From Streptomyces cellostaticus (GTDB taxonomy: Bacteria > Actinomycetota > Actinomycetes > Streptomycetales > Streptomycetaceae), in contig NZ_JALLIN010000019.1 of assembly GCF_023630175.1 (NCBI RefSeq), positions 1 through 64,000 of the forward strand: a DNA stretch of 64,000 bases, written 5' to 3'. Position numbers and translations under genes: made by a program. Shown here one piece after another: positions 28,118-37,080 of the stretch. Each line of letters opens with the position of its first letter. Position 1 is the stretch's first letter. The notes beneath the pieces were generated by a model. The model was not told the DNA's origin. It made no database searches and saw nothing but the letters and a program-made list of their open reading frames with translations.

Positions 28118-29134
28118 TCACGTGCGTGGCGTCGCGAGCCCGGCGGACCCGGCCGTGAGGGCCCGGCCCAGGGTCACGGTCCGTTCGGCCGAGAAGCCTC
28201 CCCAGGTGCCGTCCGGCAGCCGTGCCCCGAGCCGCACGCGGTGCTGCGTGCCCGCCTCGCGACCGGCGAAGAAACTGTGGTGCGCCCGGCCGCGCGGCGG
28301 ATCGCCGCCCCACACCAGCGAGGTGGCCGTGGCGCCGTCGAGCTGGATCCGGTACTCGGTGATCACCCCGTCGACGACCGGCGGATCCCAGGACAGATCG
28401 ATGTAGTACGCCCCGTCGGACCGGTGGCTCGAGGCGGTGAAGGAGGCCGGCGCGGTGTCCCGGCCGTCGTCGGTGCCCGGCGTGGTGACGCGGACCGGGG
28501 CGCTCGCGGGGGAGAGGTTGTCGGCAGCGTCCCGGGCCCGCACGGTGAAGACGTAGTGGCTGCCCGGGCGCAGCCCGGTGACCACCGTCGCGCGCCGGCC
28601 GCCGCCGACGCTGTGGATCTTCGCGCCGCCCTGCAGCACGTCGTACGACACCACACCCCGGTCGTCCCGGGACGCGGACCAGGACAGCCGTACCGCGCGG
28701 CCGCCCACCGCCCGGCCGGCGGCCCGGCCCGGGCGGGTCGGTGCCGAGCGGTCCGCCGCCACCGCGGCCGGTGTCCGCGCCGGCACCGCCCGGCTCGGCG
28801 GCCCGAGGCGGCCGTGCGCGTCCCGGGCCCGCACGGTGAAGGCGTACATGGTGGACGGCCTGAGCCCGGTGACGTCCACCATGTGCTGCGAGCCCGGAAC
28901 CTCGCCGGCCCTGGTCCGGCCGCGGTACACCTCGTAGACGCGGATCGCGGAGCCGTCCGCCACCGCGTTCCACATCACGTGCACGCTCGTCGCGCTGCCG
29001 GCCGCGGCGGTGACCCCCGTCGGAGCGCCCGGCGCCCTGCCGTCGCCGCCCCCGTCCGCCCCGCCCCAGCCGCAGGACGCGACCAGCAGGAGGACGGCGG
29101 GGACCAGCAGGGGCGGAAGCGGAACGCGTCGCAC
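28118..29134 (-). CDS. Lipoprotein with fibronectin type III domains
   Basis: A 338-residue protein. The lipobox VASC near residue 21 follows a hydrophobic leader (LPPLLVPAVLLL), so it is predicted to be lipid-anchored. Three FnIII-type domains follow: two well-formed (GAPTGVTAAAG...YAFTVRARDAHG and PTRPGRAAGRAV...YVFTVRARDAADN) and a third, more divergent (APASFTASS...FSAERTVTLG). The repeated YxFTVRARDA motif is clear. Such modules in actinobacteria often accompany polysaccharide hydrolases. GTG 29134 follows a G-rich ribosome site; a longer frame upstream lacks a ribosome site. A chitosanase gene is divergent from it. Confidence 0.85.
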   Translation of the reverse strand: MRRVPLPPLLVPAVLLLVASCGWGGADGGGDGRAPGAPTGVTAAAGSATSVHVMWNAVADGSAIRVYEVYRGRTRAGEVPGSQHMVDVTGLRPSTMYAFTVRARDAHGRLGPPSRAVPARTPAAVAADRSAPTRPGRAAGRAVGGRAVRLSWSASRDDRGVVSYDVLQGGAKIHSVGGGRRATVVTGLRPGSHYVFTVRARDAADNLSPASAPVRVTTPGTDDGRDTAPASFTASSHRSDGAYYIDLSWDPPVVDGVITEYRIQLDGATATSLVWGGDPPRGRAHHSFFAGREAGTQHRVRLGARLPDGTWGGFSAERTVTLGRALTAGSAGLATPRT

Positions 29135-29376
29135 GGCTCTGCCCCCCCGGGGACGGCGGTCGCGGCAAAGGTCCGGACCAATATGACCCGGTGGGTGGCG
29201 GCATGGCAAGGGGGCCGAACGGGTGCCGCCCCAGGACGCATCACGCGTTTCGGCCGCTCATCAGACGAACGCGTCAAGATACTGCTCCATTCGGAGCCAA
29301 AGGGGTGTCGCACTCGCTGATTGATCACGTTTTGGGCATGGTGTCCGGAATGTTCCCGAGGAGAGGGTCCCTCAGA

Positions 29377-30075
29377 GTGCGTGTCCAGACGCTGACGCTG
29401 GCCGCGGCCGGTGCCGCCCTGCTCGCCCCGACCACACGGCCCGCCGCCGCCGTCCCGACCGGGGAGAGGCCACCGGCCGCGCGCAGCGAGGGTGCCGTGA
29501 GCGCCGCCGACCTGCTGGACCGGGTGCGCTCCTGCGACCGGATCTCCCGAGGCCGGTACCGCACCGACGACGCCTCGTCCACGAAGGTCTCCGTGTGCGG
29601 CACCCGTGGGGCCGTGTTCTGGAAGGCCGATCTGGACATCGACTGCGACGGGCGGCCCACGGCCCGCTGCAACCGCCACACCGACCCGCTGTTCTCGGCC
29701 GCCACCGCCTACCAGCAGTCCGACGGCCGCCATCTGAACGCCGCGTCCCTGCCCTACATCGTGCTGCCGGTCCCCAGCCGCATCTGGGACCACCGCGACT
29801 ACGGGATCCGGGGCGGCTCCGTGGCGGCCGTGGTCTACCGGGACCGGGTGCAGTACGCGGTCGTGGGGGACGCGGGCCCGCGCGACGTCATCGGCGAGGC
29901 CTCCTACGCCACCGCACGAGGTCTGGGCATCCATCCCGACCCGATCCGCGGTGGTGCCGCCTCCGGCGTCACGTACATCGTCTTCAAGGACTCGCGCGTC
30001 ACCCCGATCGAGAGCCGCCGGGCGGCGGTGCGGGCCGGCGAGCGCCTGGCCCGCCACTTCGTGGACCACCACTGA
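29377..30075 (+). CDS. Secreted GH75 chitosanase
   Basis: A 232-residue endo-chitosanase precursor. GTG 29377 has GAGGAGAGG upstream and gives a proper signal peptide (RVQTLTLAAAGAALLAPTTRPAAA). The mature domain shows GH75 motifs: VFWKADLDIDCDG, and VVGDAGPRDVIGEAS, which holds the catalytic Asp and Glu of the family. Four cysteines are present. It should hydrolyse beta-1,4-linked glucosamine polymers outside the cell. Earlier ATG codons at 29338 and 29350 lack ribosome sites and would spoil the signal peptide. A stem-loop follows directly after the stop. Confidence 0.92.
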   Translation: MRVQTLTLAAAGAALLAPTTRPAAAVPTGERPPAARSEGAVSAADLLDRVRSCDRISRGRYRTDDASSTKVSVCGTRGAVFWKADLDIDCDGRPTARCNRHTDPLFSAATAYQQSDGRHLNAASLPYIVLPVPSRIWDHRDYGIRGGSVAAVVYRDRVQYAVVGDAGPRDVIGEASYATARGLGIHPDPIRGGAASGVTYIVFKDSRVTPIESRRAAVRAGERLARHFVDHH

Positions 30076-30092
30076 GGCCGGCTCCGCCGGCC
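30076..30092 (+). terminator. Stem-loop after chitosanase gene
   Basis: GGCCGG-CTCCG-CCGGCC begins at the base after the TGA. It has a 6-bp GC stem and no T-run, as is usual for Streptomyces. It lies between convergent genes and may serve both. Confidence 0.5.
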
Positions 30093-30160
30093 CCGTCCCG
30101 TCCGGGCTGCCGCCGGCGGCGACGCGGCGGTCGTCCCGCGGGCGGCCGCCGGCCCCGGTC

Positions 30161-30571
30161 TCATCCCTTGCGGTAGCCGTACGCCTCGGCCGCCGCGGCC
30201 TCGACCGCGTCCAGGTCGGCGCCCGTGGCCGCCGTGACCACCGCGGCGATCGCACCCTCGACGAACGGGGCGTCCACCAGCCGTGCGCCGTCCGGGAGTT
30301 CGTCGCCCTCGGCGAGCAGCGCCTTCACGGTGAGCACCGCGCTGCCGAGGTCCATGAGCACGGCGACACCCACGCCCCGGTCCGCGGCGGCGGCCGCGGC
30401 GGAGATCAGCTCGGCGCTGGTCCCGAGGTCCCCGCCCTCGGTACCGCCCGCCGCGGCGACCGGCACCGCCTCGGCGCCACCCGCGAGGCCCTTCGCCAGC
30501 TCGGCGACGGAGGCGGCGACCGCCGCGCTGTGGGAGACCAGCACGATCCCCACCAGCTTCTCGTCACTCAC
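30161..30571 (-). CDS. dhaM: Dihydroxyacetone kinase phosphotransfer subunit DhaM
   Basis: A 136-residue EIIA-Man-like domain. The phosphorylatable histidine is in LVSHSAAVA. The VAVLMDLGSAVLTVK segment is typical. It passes phosphate from the PTS protein HPr to ADP bound in DhaL. It lacks the HPr and EI-like domains of the E. coli protein, as is usual in Gram-positives. GTG 30571 overlaps the DhaL stop by eight bases. Third gene of the dhaKLM operon. Confidence 0.95.
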   Translation of the reverse strand: MSDEKLVGIVLVSHSAAVAASVAELAKGLAGGAEAVPVAAAGGTEGGDLGTSAELISAAAAAADRGVGVAVLMDLGSAVLTVKALLAEGDELPDGARLVDAPFVEGAIAAVVTAATGADLDAVEAAAAEAYGYRKG

Positions 30572-31178
30572 CTCGGGCCTCCCCGCCGGCCGCTGCGCCG
30601 AGTGCGGCGATCAGCAGCGCGGAGGACGTGGCGCCCGGGTCCTGGTGGCCGATGCTGCGCTCGCCGAGGTAACTGGCCCGGCCCTTGCGGGCCTGGAGCG
30701 GTGTGGTGGCCACCGCTCCCTCCTCGGCGGCCGAGCGCGCCGCGGCGAACCCGTCGCCGAGCGCGTCCACCGCCGGGACCAGCGCGTCGATCATCGTCTT
30801 GTCGCCGGGGGTCGCCTTGCCGAGCGCCATCACCCCGTCCACGCCCGCCCGGAGCGCGTCGGCCAGTTGCTCCTCGCTCACCTCCGCGGCGTCGCCGAGC
30901 GCCTTGCCGGTCCGGCGCAGCAGGGTGCCGTAGAGCGGTCCGGACGCCCCGCCGACCGTCGAGATCAGCAGCCGCCCGGCCAGGGTCAGCACCGCGCCCG
31001 GAGTGCCCGGCGTCTCCTTCTCCAGAGCGGCCATGACCGCCGTGAACCCGCGCTGCATGTTGCTGCCGTGGTCGGCGTCGCCGATGGCCGAGTCGAGGGC
31101 GGTGAGCCGGTCCGCCTCCCGGTCGACCGACGCGGCGGTCGCGGCCATCCAACGGCGGAAGAAATCGGCGTCGAGCAC
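30564..31178 (-). CDS. dhaL: Dihydroxyacetone kinase ADP-binding subunit DhaL
   Basis: A 204-residue all-helical subunit with the metal/ADP-binding aspartates in SAIGDADHGSNM and the lid segment VGGASGPLYGT. A DKTMIDALVPA helix and the final RSIGHQDPGATSSALL are diagnostic. In PTS-dependent kinases ADP stays bound and is rephosphorylated by DhaM. The start is GTG with an AAGGAG ribosome site. It lies 46 bases downstream of dhaK. Confidence 0.96.
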   Translation of the reverse strand: MLDADFFRRWMAATAASVDREADRLTALDSAIGDADHGSNMQRGFTAVMAALEKETPGTPGAVLTLAGRLLISTVGGASGPLYGTLLRRTGKALGDAAEVSEEQLADALRAGVDGVMALGKATPGDKTMIDALVPAVDALGDGFAAARSAAEEGAVATTPLQARKGRASYLGERSIGHQDPGATSSALLIAALGAAAGGEARGE

Positions 31179-31224
31179 TGGATCTCCTTGCGTGGTAGGG
31201 GGGTTGGCCGAGTCGTTCGCCCCG

Positions 31225-32217
31225 TCACATCCCCCAGCGCAGCCCAGGGGTCTTCACCGGCGCGTCCCACAGCCGCAGCAGCTCCTCGTCTACCTGGCAC
31301 AGGGTGACCGACGCGCCCGCCATGTCGAGTGAGGTGACGTAGTTGCCGACGAGGGTGCGGGCCACGGTCACGCCGCGTTCGGTGAGCACCCGCTGCACCT
31401 CGGCGTTGAAGCCGTACAGCTCCAGCAGCGGGGTCGCGCCCATGCCGTTGACCAGGACCAGCACGGGGTTGTGCGGGGGCATGTCCTCCAGGACGGCGTG
31501 CACGGCGAAGTCGGCGATCTCCCCGGAGGTCATCATCGCCCGTCGCTCACGGCCCGGCTCGCCATGGATGCCGATGCCCAACTCCAGCTCGCCGTCCGGC
31601 AGATCGAAGGTGGGACTGCCCTTCGACGGGGTCGTGCAGGCGCTGAGCGCCACGCCGAAGCTGCGCGCGTTGTCGTTCACCTGGCGCCCGATGGCCTCCA
31701 CCCGCTCCAGGGGCTGCCCCTCGGCCGCGGCCGCGCCCGCGATCTTCTCCACGAACAGCGTGGCGCCGGTGCCGCGCCGGCCGGCCGTGTACAGGCTGTC
31801 GGTCACCGCCACGTCATCGTTGACCAGCACCTTCGCCACCTGGATGCCCTCGTCCTCGGCGAGTTCCGCCGCCATGTCGAAGTTGAGCACGTCCCCGGTG
31901 TAGTTCTTCACGACGAACAGCACGCCGGCGCCGCTGTCGACGGCCGCCGCGGCCCGCGCCATCTGGTCCGGCACCGGCGAGGTGAACACCTCTCCGGGAC
32001 AGGCCGCCGAGAGCATGCCCGGACCGACGAAGCCGCCGTGCAGCGGCTCGTGCCCGGATCCGCCGCCCGAGACGAGCGCCACCTGACCGGCCACGGGGGC
32101 GTCCCGGCGCACGACCACCCGGTTCTCCACGTCCACGGTCAGCTCCGGATGAGCGGCCGCCATACCCCGCAGCGCGTCCGCCACGACGGTCTCCGGGACG
32201 TTGATCAGCATCCTCAT
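31225..32217 (-). CDS. dhaK: Dihydroxyacetone kinase substrate-binding subunit DhaK
   Basis: A 330-residue subunit that binds dihydroxyacetone covalently through a histidine, here in LGIGIHGEPG. The SGGGSGHEPLHGGFVG loop near residue 50 and the FVVKNYTGDVLNFD segment are conserved. GGAGG precedes ATG 32217. The complex with DhaL and DhaM would convert dihydroxyacetone to its phosphate for glycolysis, linking glycerol use to the PTS. No dedicated regulator (such as DhaR/DhaS) is adjacent. Confidence 0.96.
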   Translation of the reverse strand: MRMLINVPETVVADALRGMAAAHPELTVDVENRVVVRRDAPVAGQVALVSGGGSGHEPLHGGFVGPGMLSAACPGEVFTSPVPDQMARAAAAVDSGAGVLFVVKNYTGDVLNFDMAAELAEDEGIQVAKVLVNDDVAVTDSLYTAGRRGTGATLFVEKIAGAAAAEGQPLERVEAIGRQVNDNARSFGVALSACTTPSKGSPTFDLPDGELELGIGIHGEPGRERRAMMTSGEIADFAVHAVLEDMPPHNPVLVLVNGMGATPLLELYGFNAEVQRVLTERGVTVARTLVGNYVTSLDMAGASVTLCQVDEELLRLWDAPVKTPGLRWGM

Positions 32218-32490
32218 GGGTGCCTCCTGACAAGCCTGGCGGGAGGGCCGTCGGCCCGGTACCCGCTGGTCGTATAGGGCGATGGGAGAGGGCTGGACCT
32301 TGCTAATGGCAGTATCGGCCCTGCGGGACGGAAGGTCACGTTCGGGCCCACGGTCGCGGCGACGGCCGTCCCGGTCGCGGCGGGGCCCGTGGCTGCGGCC
32401 GCTTCGGTACGGCCGCACGGGGAACTCGGCCCCCGCAGGAGCCCGGGAGAGGGGGCGGGCCGCCGGCCGGTTCGAGGAGGTGCCGTTTCC

Positions 32491-32856
32491 GTGGACGACT
32501 GGGAGACCCCCGAGGACGTTCGGCTCTCACCGCGCGAGCGGCTCGCGCTGCTGCGCATCGAGGCGAACCTCCGGCAGGACCGCAGGCTGGCCCGCCGTAT
32601 GCACGCCGCCGCGCGCCGCATGGCAGGGGAGCACCGCAGCACCCGGAGCCGGCGGGGCCTTTGGCTTCCGCTCTCCGTCGCGCTGCTGCTCACGGCGTCC
32701 GCCTTCGCGGCCGTCAGCGGAGTGCGCACCTCCGCACCCGCACCGCTGTGGTGCTTCGCGCTGCTGTGGCCGCTCACCCTGGTCCAGTCCTGCCGGCTGC
32801 TGTGCCGCGTCGCCCGCCGTGCCCGGCCCGGCCGCGGGCTCACCCGGTGGCACTGA
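32491..32856 (+). CDS. Small membrane protein of unknown function
   Basis: A 121-residue protein. The charged N-terminal part (ETPEDVRLSPRERLALLRIEANLRQDRRLARRM) looks helical. Two hydrophobic segments (about 64-82 and 90-107) follow. GTG 32491 has GAGGAGG ten bases upstream. I do not recognise the family; similar short DUF3040-like proteins have a related charged start, but the match is weak. It is divergent from dhaK. Confidence 0.65.
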   Translation: MDDWETPEDVRLSPRERLALLRIEANLRQDRRLARRMHAAARRMAGEHRSTRSRRGLWLPLSVALLLTASAFAAVSGVRTSAPAPLWCFALLWPLTLVQSCRLLCRVARRARPGRGLTRWH

Positions 32857-32922
32857 GCGGGCCGGCCGCCGCGGGTCTCCTCGGCTTCTCCCGCCCCGGA
32901 CCGCGTCCCGCGGCCGGCCCGC
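32857..32922 (+). terminator. Long-arm terminator after the small membrane protein gene
   Basis: GCGGGCCGGCCGC (32857-32869) and its exact complement GCGGCCGGCCCGC (32910-32922) form a 13-bp stem starting at the base after the stop codon. The 40-base loop can pair further internally. Confidence 0.5.
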
Positions 32923-33679
32923 CGTGCCGGAGCCGGAAGGCGCGGCCCCGATCCGGCCGGGGATCTCCCGCGAAGCCCATGCGCAGTTCACCGTGAACGG
33001 CCGTCAGTTCCCGCGCCGCGCCACCGCCGTGGACCGTGTCGTCGCCCGCCGGGGGACCGTGCGCGGCGCGCCCCGGACCGCCCACCCTCCCCGCCGGCGG
33101 TCCGGGATCCCTGCGGACCGCGGACTCCCGCCCTCCCGGGGTGGCGGGCGCCCAGCGGCGTGCACCGACTCGCCAAGTCCGACGAGATGGACCTAGGGTG
33201 TGAAGTCGACTGGCACGGGAACACCGCTGCCAGTGCCGTCCAGCCAGCGGCGGCCGACGCGGGAGGTCCTCGGGTCAGTGGGGACCGGGTTCCCCGCGTC
33301 CTCCAGCGCGGTCCCGTCCGACGAGCCGGCGACGAGGCCGGTCCGGCCGCATCCGCCCACCGAGCGCCCGCTTCCCGCGGCGCCCCGCCGAACACCCGCC
33401 TCCCGTGGTGCTCCGGGCGTCCCGGAGAGCCCGGCGAGGCGGACGGAGCCGACCACGGACGAGCCCGCGACCGGTGGACCCGTGCGGCTCCCCGGCGCAG
33501 TGCCGTGCCGTGGAGGCCGGCGGCGCCGTCGCCCGGGTTCCCGTCCCTGCGAACGGCTGCCGGATCCGGGTGCCGGCGCCGACCGCGCCGGCAGACCGTT
33601 CCGCGCGCGGCGCGAGCACATCGCCCGCCGGAGCGCGGCCCGGATCCCGCTACGCCGTCCACCGCGGAAAGGCCTTCGC
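32923..33679. other. Gene-free region
   Basis: More than 750 bases without a convincing gene. Frames on both strands are Arg/Pro/Ala-rich without family features. The only structures noted are a stem-loop with arms CCCGCC and GGCGGG (33127-33148) and the likely promoter of the glycosyltransferase gene at the right end. Confidence 0.55.
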
Positions 33680-34669
33680 ATGAGCGCCGCTCCCGCCTAC
33701 ACCGTCGTCGTCCGAACGCTCGGCCGTCCCTGTCTCGCCGAGTGCCTGCGCGCGCTGGCCGCGGCGCAGGGGCACCCGCCGCACGAGGTGATCGTCGTCG
33801 ACGACCGTCCCCCCACCGATCCCGACACCGGCCTGCCGCTGGAGGCCGCCGGTCAACTGCTCGACCGGGTACGGGCCCTGCGCACCGGCGGCAAGGGCGC
33901 CGCCGCGGCCCGCAACGCCGGGTGGCGGACCGTCCGCACCCCCTGGACCGTCTTCCTCGACGACGACGTCCGGGTGCTGCCGGACTGGTCGCGCGGCCTC
34001 GCCGACGATCTCCGGGCGGCCGGCGCGCACGTCGGCGGCATCCGGGGGCGGCTGCGGGTGCCCCTGCCCCCGGACCGCCGGCGCGCCCGGAGGGAACGCG
34101 CCATCGGAGGCCTGGAGAACGCGGCCTGGACCACGGCGGACATGGCGTACCGGACCGCCGCTCTCATCCAGGTCGGCGGCTTCGAGGAGCACTTCCCGGG
34201 GGCCTTCCGGGAGGATGCCGGCCTCGCCCGGCGCATGGAGCGGGCCGGCTGGACCCTGCACCGCGGCACCCGCCTCACCCGGCCCCGGGGCGGCCCGTCC
34301 CACTGGTGGGCCTCGCTGCCCGCGCAGCGCGGCGACCAGACCCTGACAAGCCGGCTGTACGGGCCCGACCGGTGGGCCCGCGCCCTGGCCACCCGGGGGC
34401 GGCTGCCGGGGCATGTCGCGGTCACCGGCGCCGCGCTAGCCACCGCCGTCTGCGCGCTCACCGGCCGCCGCCGCGCCGCGGCCGTCTGTGCCGCGCTGTG
34501 GACGCTGGGGACGGCCGAGTTCGCCGTCGCCCGGTTCCGGCCCGGTCCGCGCACCGCCCGCGAGATGGCCGGGATGCTGGGCACCAGCGTGGTCGTACCC
34601 CCGCTCGCGGTACGGCAATGGCTGCGCGGGGCGGTCCGCCACCGGGGCGCCGTACCCGGCGCCGCCTGA
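33680..34669 (+). CDS. Family 2-type glycosyltransferase
   Basis: A 329-residue protein with the GT-A nucleotide-sugar fold: YTVVVRTLGRPCLAECLRAL at the start, EVIVVDDRPP, and the metal-binding DDD in WTVFLDDDVRVLPDW. The acceptor-side motif FREDAGLARRMERAGW matches the ED motif of GT2 enzymes. The C-terminal 100 residues contain hydrophobic stretches, so membrane association is likely. The frame stays open far upstream, but ATG 33680 is where family similarity starts. No glycan pathway genes adjoin it. Confidence 0.87.
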   Translation: MSAAPAYTVVVRTLGRPCLAECLRALAAAQGHPPHEVIVVDDRPPTDPDTGLPLEAAGQLLDRVRALRTGGKGAAAARNAGWRTVRTPWTVFLDDDVRVLPDWSRGLADDLRAAGAHVGGIRGRLRVPLPPDRRRARRERAIGGLENAAWTTADMAYRTAALIQVGGFEEHFPGAFREDAGLARRMERAGWTLHRGTRLTRPRGGPSHWWASLPAQRGDQTLTSRLYGPDRWARALATRGRLPGHVAVTGAALATAVCALTGRRRAAAVCAALWTLGTAEFAVARFRPGPRTAREMAGMLGTSVVVPPLAVRQWLRGAVRHRGAVPGAA

Positions 34670-35127
34670 GCACGGCCAGGCACCCGTCCCCGTCGCCCTG
34701 TTCGACCGCGCTCCCCAGGGGGGCGTCCCGTCGCCCGGGCGCGGCCACCGCACCCGCCGGGGCGAGGTGCCGCACGGGGTGCCGCGTCAGGCCGCGTTCG
34801 CCCCGTCGCGACGCCCGGCAGGCGCGCTCGATCACCGGCCGGAAGCCCGAGTACACCCGGTACGAGGGCTTCCGGCCGGTCCACCGGGAGCACCCCCCCC
34901 GGACGCCGCTCCTTCACGGGCGACCCCGACCGACGCGGCACCAGCCGCCCGCGGCGTCCCGGTGTTCCGGCCCCGCGCCCCCGCCGCCCCGGCCGGCACA
35001 CCGGCCCGCCCGGTCCGACACGCCGACGAGGCGTCGTTGCTTCGGGCCCTCGTGGGCGGCACAGTGGGCCCCCTCCCCGGTCAAGAAGCGGCTGGCCGAG
35101 CCCTCCCTCCCAGGAAGTGCCCCGCCC
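34670..35127. other. Intergenic region with terminator
   Basis: These 458 bases hold the strong stem-loop above and no convincing gene. Frames on both strands lack domain similarity. The right end should contain the promoter of the STAS gene. Confidence 0.5.
34834..34880 (+). terminator. Strong stem-loop downstream of glycosyltransferase gene
   Basis: ACCGGCCGGAAGCCC (34834-34848) and GGGCTTCCGGCCGGT (34866-34880) form a perfect 15-bp stem. It lies 165 bases after the glycosyltransferase stop, with about 250 bases to the next start. Confidence 0.65.
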
Positions 35128-35547
35128 ATGGACAAAGGCCAGCTTCCCGCTGCCCCGCTGCTGCTCCAAGCCGTACGGGAGAGCCGCCCCGAGTCGGGCC
35201 GCATCACCCTCCTCAGGGCGCGCGGCACGGTCGACGCATCCAACGCCACGGAGTTCTCCGAGTCCCTGGCGGAGCACCTTCGCCGGTCCGACCGGGCCGG
35301 TGAGCACCTCGTACTGGACATGACGGAGGTGTATCTGGCCAGTGCCGTCGCGGTCCGCTCGCTGGACCGGGCCACCGGAGGGCTCGCCCTGTCCGGCCGC
35401 CGCCTGCCGATCGTCCAGCCGCGGCCCCATGTGCGCGAGGCGCTGCGGCTGGCCGGTCTGCCCGGCGTCCGGGTGCACGCCAGCACGGCGTCCGCCCTGG
35501 ACTCCCTGCCGGCCGGCGAACCGGCCGGGCCCGGCGGCCCCCGCTGA
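35128..35547 (+). CDS. STAS-domain anti-sigma-factor-antagonist-like protein
   Basis: A 139-residue single STAS domain protein. The pattern RITLLRARGTVDASNATEFSESL, HLVLDMTEVYLASAVAVRSLDRA and LPIVQPRPHVREALRLAG fits the fold. The phosphoacceptor site normally reads D-S-S-G; here it is LASAVAV, so the regulatory serine may be displaced. It precedes a STAS-ANTAR-GAF protein in the same direction by about 110 bases. A role in sigma-factor partner switching is inferred from family only. Confidence 0.82.
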   Translation: MDKGQLPAAPLLLQAVRESRPESGRITLLRARGTVDASNATEFSESLAEHLRRSDRAGEHLVLDMTEVYLASAVAVRSLDRATGGLALSGRRLPIVQPRPHVREALRLAGLPGVRVHASTASALDSLPAGEPAGPGGPR

Positions 35548-35655
35548 GGGGAATCGCCCGCCCGGGCCCGCGCGGTGCGGTTGAGGGCCGGGCGCCGAGC
35601 GTGCAAGGTGGTGCTCCAAGGTCAGGAAGAGGCCTTTGCGGATATTCGAGGCTTT

Positions 35656-36930
35656 GTGACGTCCTGGTGTGGTGATGCCGTGAAATCCTCCTCCGCCGGC
35701 CCGGGCGCACCGGCCCCGCTCGTCATCGAATCGTCCCTGGTGGAGGGTCTGCCCGCCGAGGGCGCGCTGCTCCTGCGCATGTCCGGCAGCCTGAGCCCGG
35801 ACGGGGCCGAGGCCTGGTCGGACGAACTGCGCGGCCATCTGGAGGAGGCCGACCGTGCCGGGCTGCGGCCGGTCCTCGACATGGCCCACGTGCAACTCGG
35901 TGGAGCCGCCGTCCTCCACGCGCTGAGCGAGACCACCCGGGTTCGCGCCGGACGGCCCGACCTGATCATCATCCGGGCCCGCCCCGGTGTGCGCGAGGCC
36001 GTGCACCTCGCCCGCCTCGACGGCGTGCTCCTGTATTCCACCCTCGACGAGGCGCTGCGCGAGCTGGCGCGGGCCACGGCCCCGGTGGAGGACCTGCCGG
36101 CCTGGCGCTCGCAGATGGCCGACCTGTGGCGTCCCTCGTACGAGGACCTGCACAAGGAGGTCCGGGCCCTGCGGGCCCGGGTGCGCACCGCCCCGGTGAT
36201 CGGCATGGCGCAGGGCACGCTGATGGCCCGCTACGGCCTGCCCGACTCCGGCAGCGCCTTCCGGGTGCTGCGCGAGTCCTCCCAGCGGTTCAACGTGCCG
36301 CTGCGCGTGCTGGTGTCCGCCGTCGTGGTGGCCCGGCCCCCGGACGGCGAGGTGTGGTTCCCCGGCCGACGCTCCCTGCCCGTGCCGCAGTCGCGGATCC
36401 TGGCCCGGGAAGGCCGGGACCCGCGCTGCCGCCGCCAGATGATCGACGCGGTGCTGCACGAGGCGCTGGCCGTCGGTCGGGCCGCCGCCGGCTACGTGCG
36501 GTTCGTGGACCCGGCGGTGAACGCCCTGACGCTGGAGACCCACCACGGCTGTGACGAAAGGTTTCTGGACCACCTCGTCCGGGGCCAGGACGAGGGCATG
36601 GCCGACGCGCTCGCGCGGGCCAGGGGCCGTCGCGTGAGCGTGCCCGACGTGGCGGCGGAGCCGCTGCTGTCCGACGAGGCCAGGCGCGCACTGCTGGCCA
36701 CGGACACCCGTGCCGTGCACAGCGTCCCCGTGCTCTCCACCGCCGGGTCCTGCACCGGAGTGATCACCCTGCACTGGTCCGAGACCGGCCGCCTGCCCGG
36801 CGGCGCCCGGGGCGAGGCCCTCGACGTCCTGGCCGCCGACACGGCCGCCTGGCTGAGCTGGTACCACCGTTCGGTGCTCCTGGACGCCCTGGAGCACCTG
36901 CACAGGCTCCTCACCCGCCGCGCGCCCTGA
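35656..36930 (+). CDS. STAS-ANTAR-GAF multidomain regulator
   Basis: A 424-residue protein. A STAS-like domain (about 25-125) is similar in layout to the preceding gene. It is followed by a helical linker and an ANTAR RNA-binding domain (about 165-225; LHKEVRALRARVRTAPVIGMAQGTLMARYGL then AFRVLRESSQRFNV). A GAF-like domain fills the C-terminal half. ANTAR domains bind paired hexaloop RNA stems to prevent termination. GTG 35656 has a GAGG site; GTG 35680 is an alternative. The start is not certain. A stem-loop follows the stop. Confidence 0.82.
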   Translation: MTSWCGDAVKSSSAGPGAPAPLVIESSLVEGLPAEGALLLRMSGSLSPDGAEAWSDELRGHLEEADRAGLRPVLDMAHVQLGGAAVLHALSETTRVRAGRPDLIIIRARPGVREAVHLARLDGVLLYSTLDEALRELARATAPVEDLPAWRSQMADLWRPSYEDLHKEVRALRARVRTAPVIGMAQGTLMARYGLPDSGSAFRVLRESSQRFNVPLRVLVSAVVVARPPDGEVWFPGRRSLPVPQSRILAREGRDPRCRRQMIDAVLHEALAVGRAAAGYVRFVDPAVNALTLETHHGCDERFLDHLVRGQDEGMADALARARGRRVSVPDVAAEPLLSDEARRALLATDTRAVHSVPVLSTAGSCTGVITLHWSETGRLPGGARGEALDVLAADTAAWLSWYHRSVLLDALEHLHRLLTRRAP

Positions 36931-36950
36931 GGAGGTCCGCGCCGGGGATA

Positions 36951-36981
36951 CCACCGACGCGGCGGCGGCGCGCGTCGGTGG
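36951..36981 (+). terminator. Terminator after the STAS-ANTAR-GAF gene
   Basis: CCACCGACGCG and CGCGTCGGTGG form a perfect 11-bp stem with a nine-base loop, 20 bases after the stop codon. Confidence 0.65.
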
Positions 36982-37080
36982 CGCCCGGCGGGCCGGGTGC
37001 CGCGAGCGGCACGGGCGTCCGCAGCCGGCCGGGCGGTGCCACCCGGACGTCTCGCGGCGCCGCCCGGAGGTCTCCTGGGC

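Noticed and set aside
33200..33679. Possible N-terminal extension of the glycosyltransferase
   Set aside because: GT2 similarity begins at the ATG at 33680; the upstream 160 codons are low-complexity.
33160..35127. Long in-frame extension upstream of the STAS gene through the glycosyltransferase gene
   Set aside because: The extension is Arg/Pro/Ala-rich, lies out of frame over a real glycosyltransferase gene, and has no family similarity.
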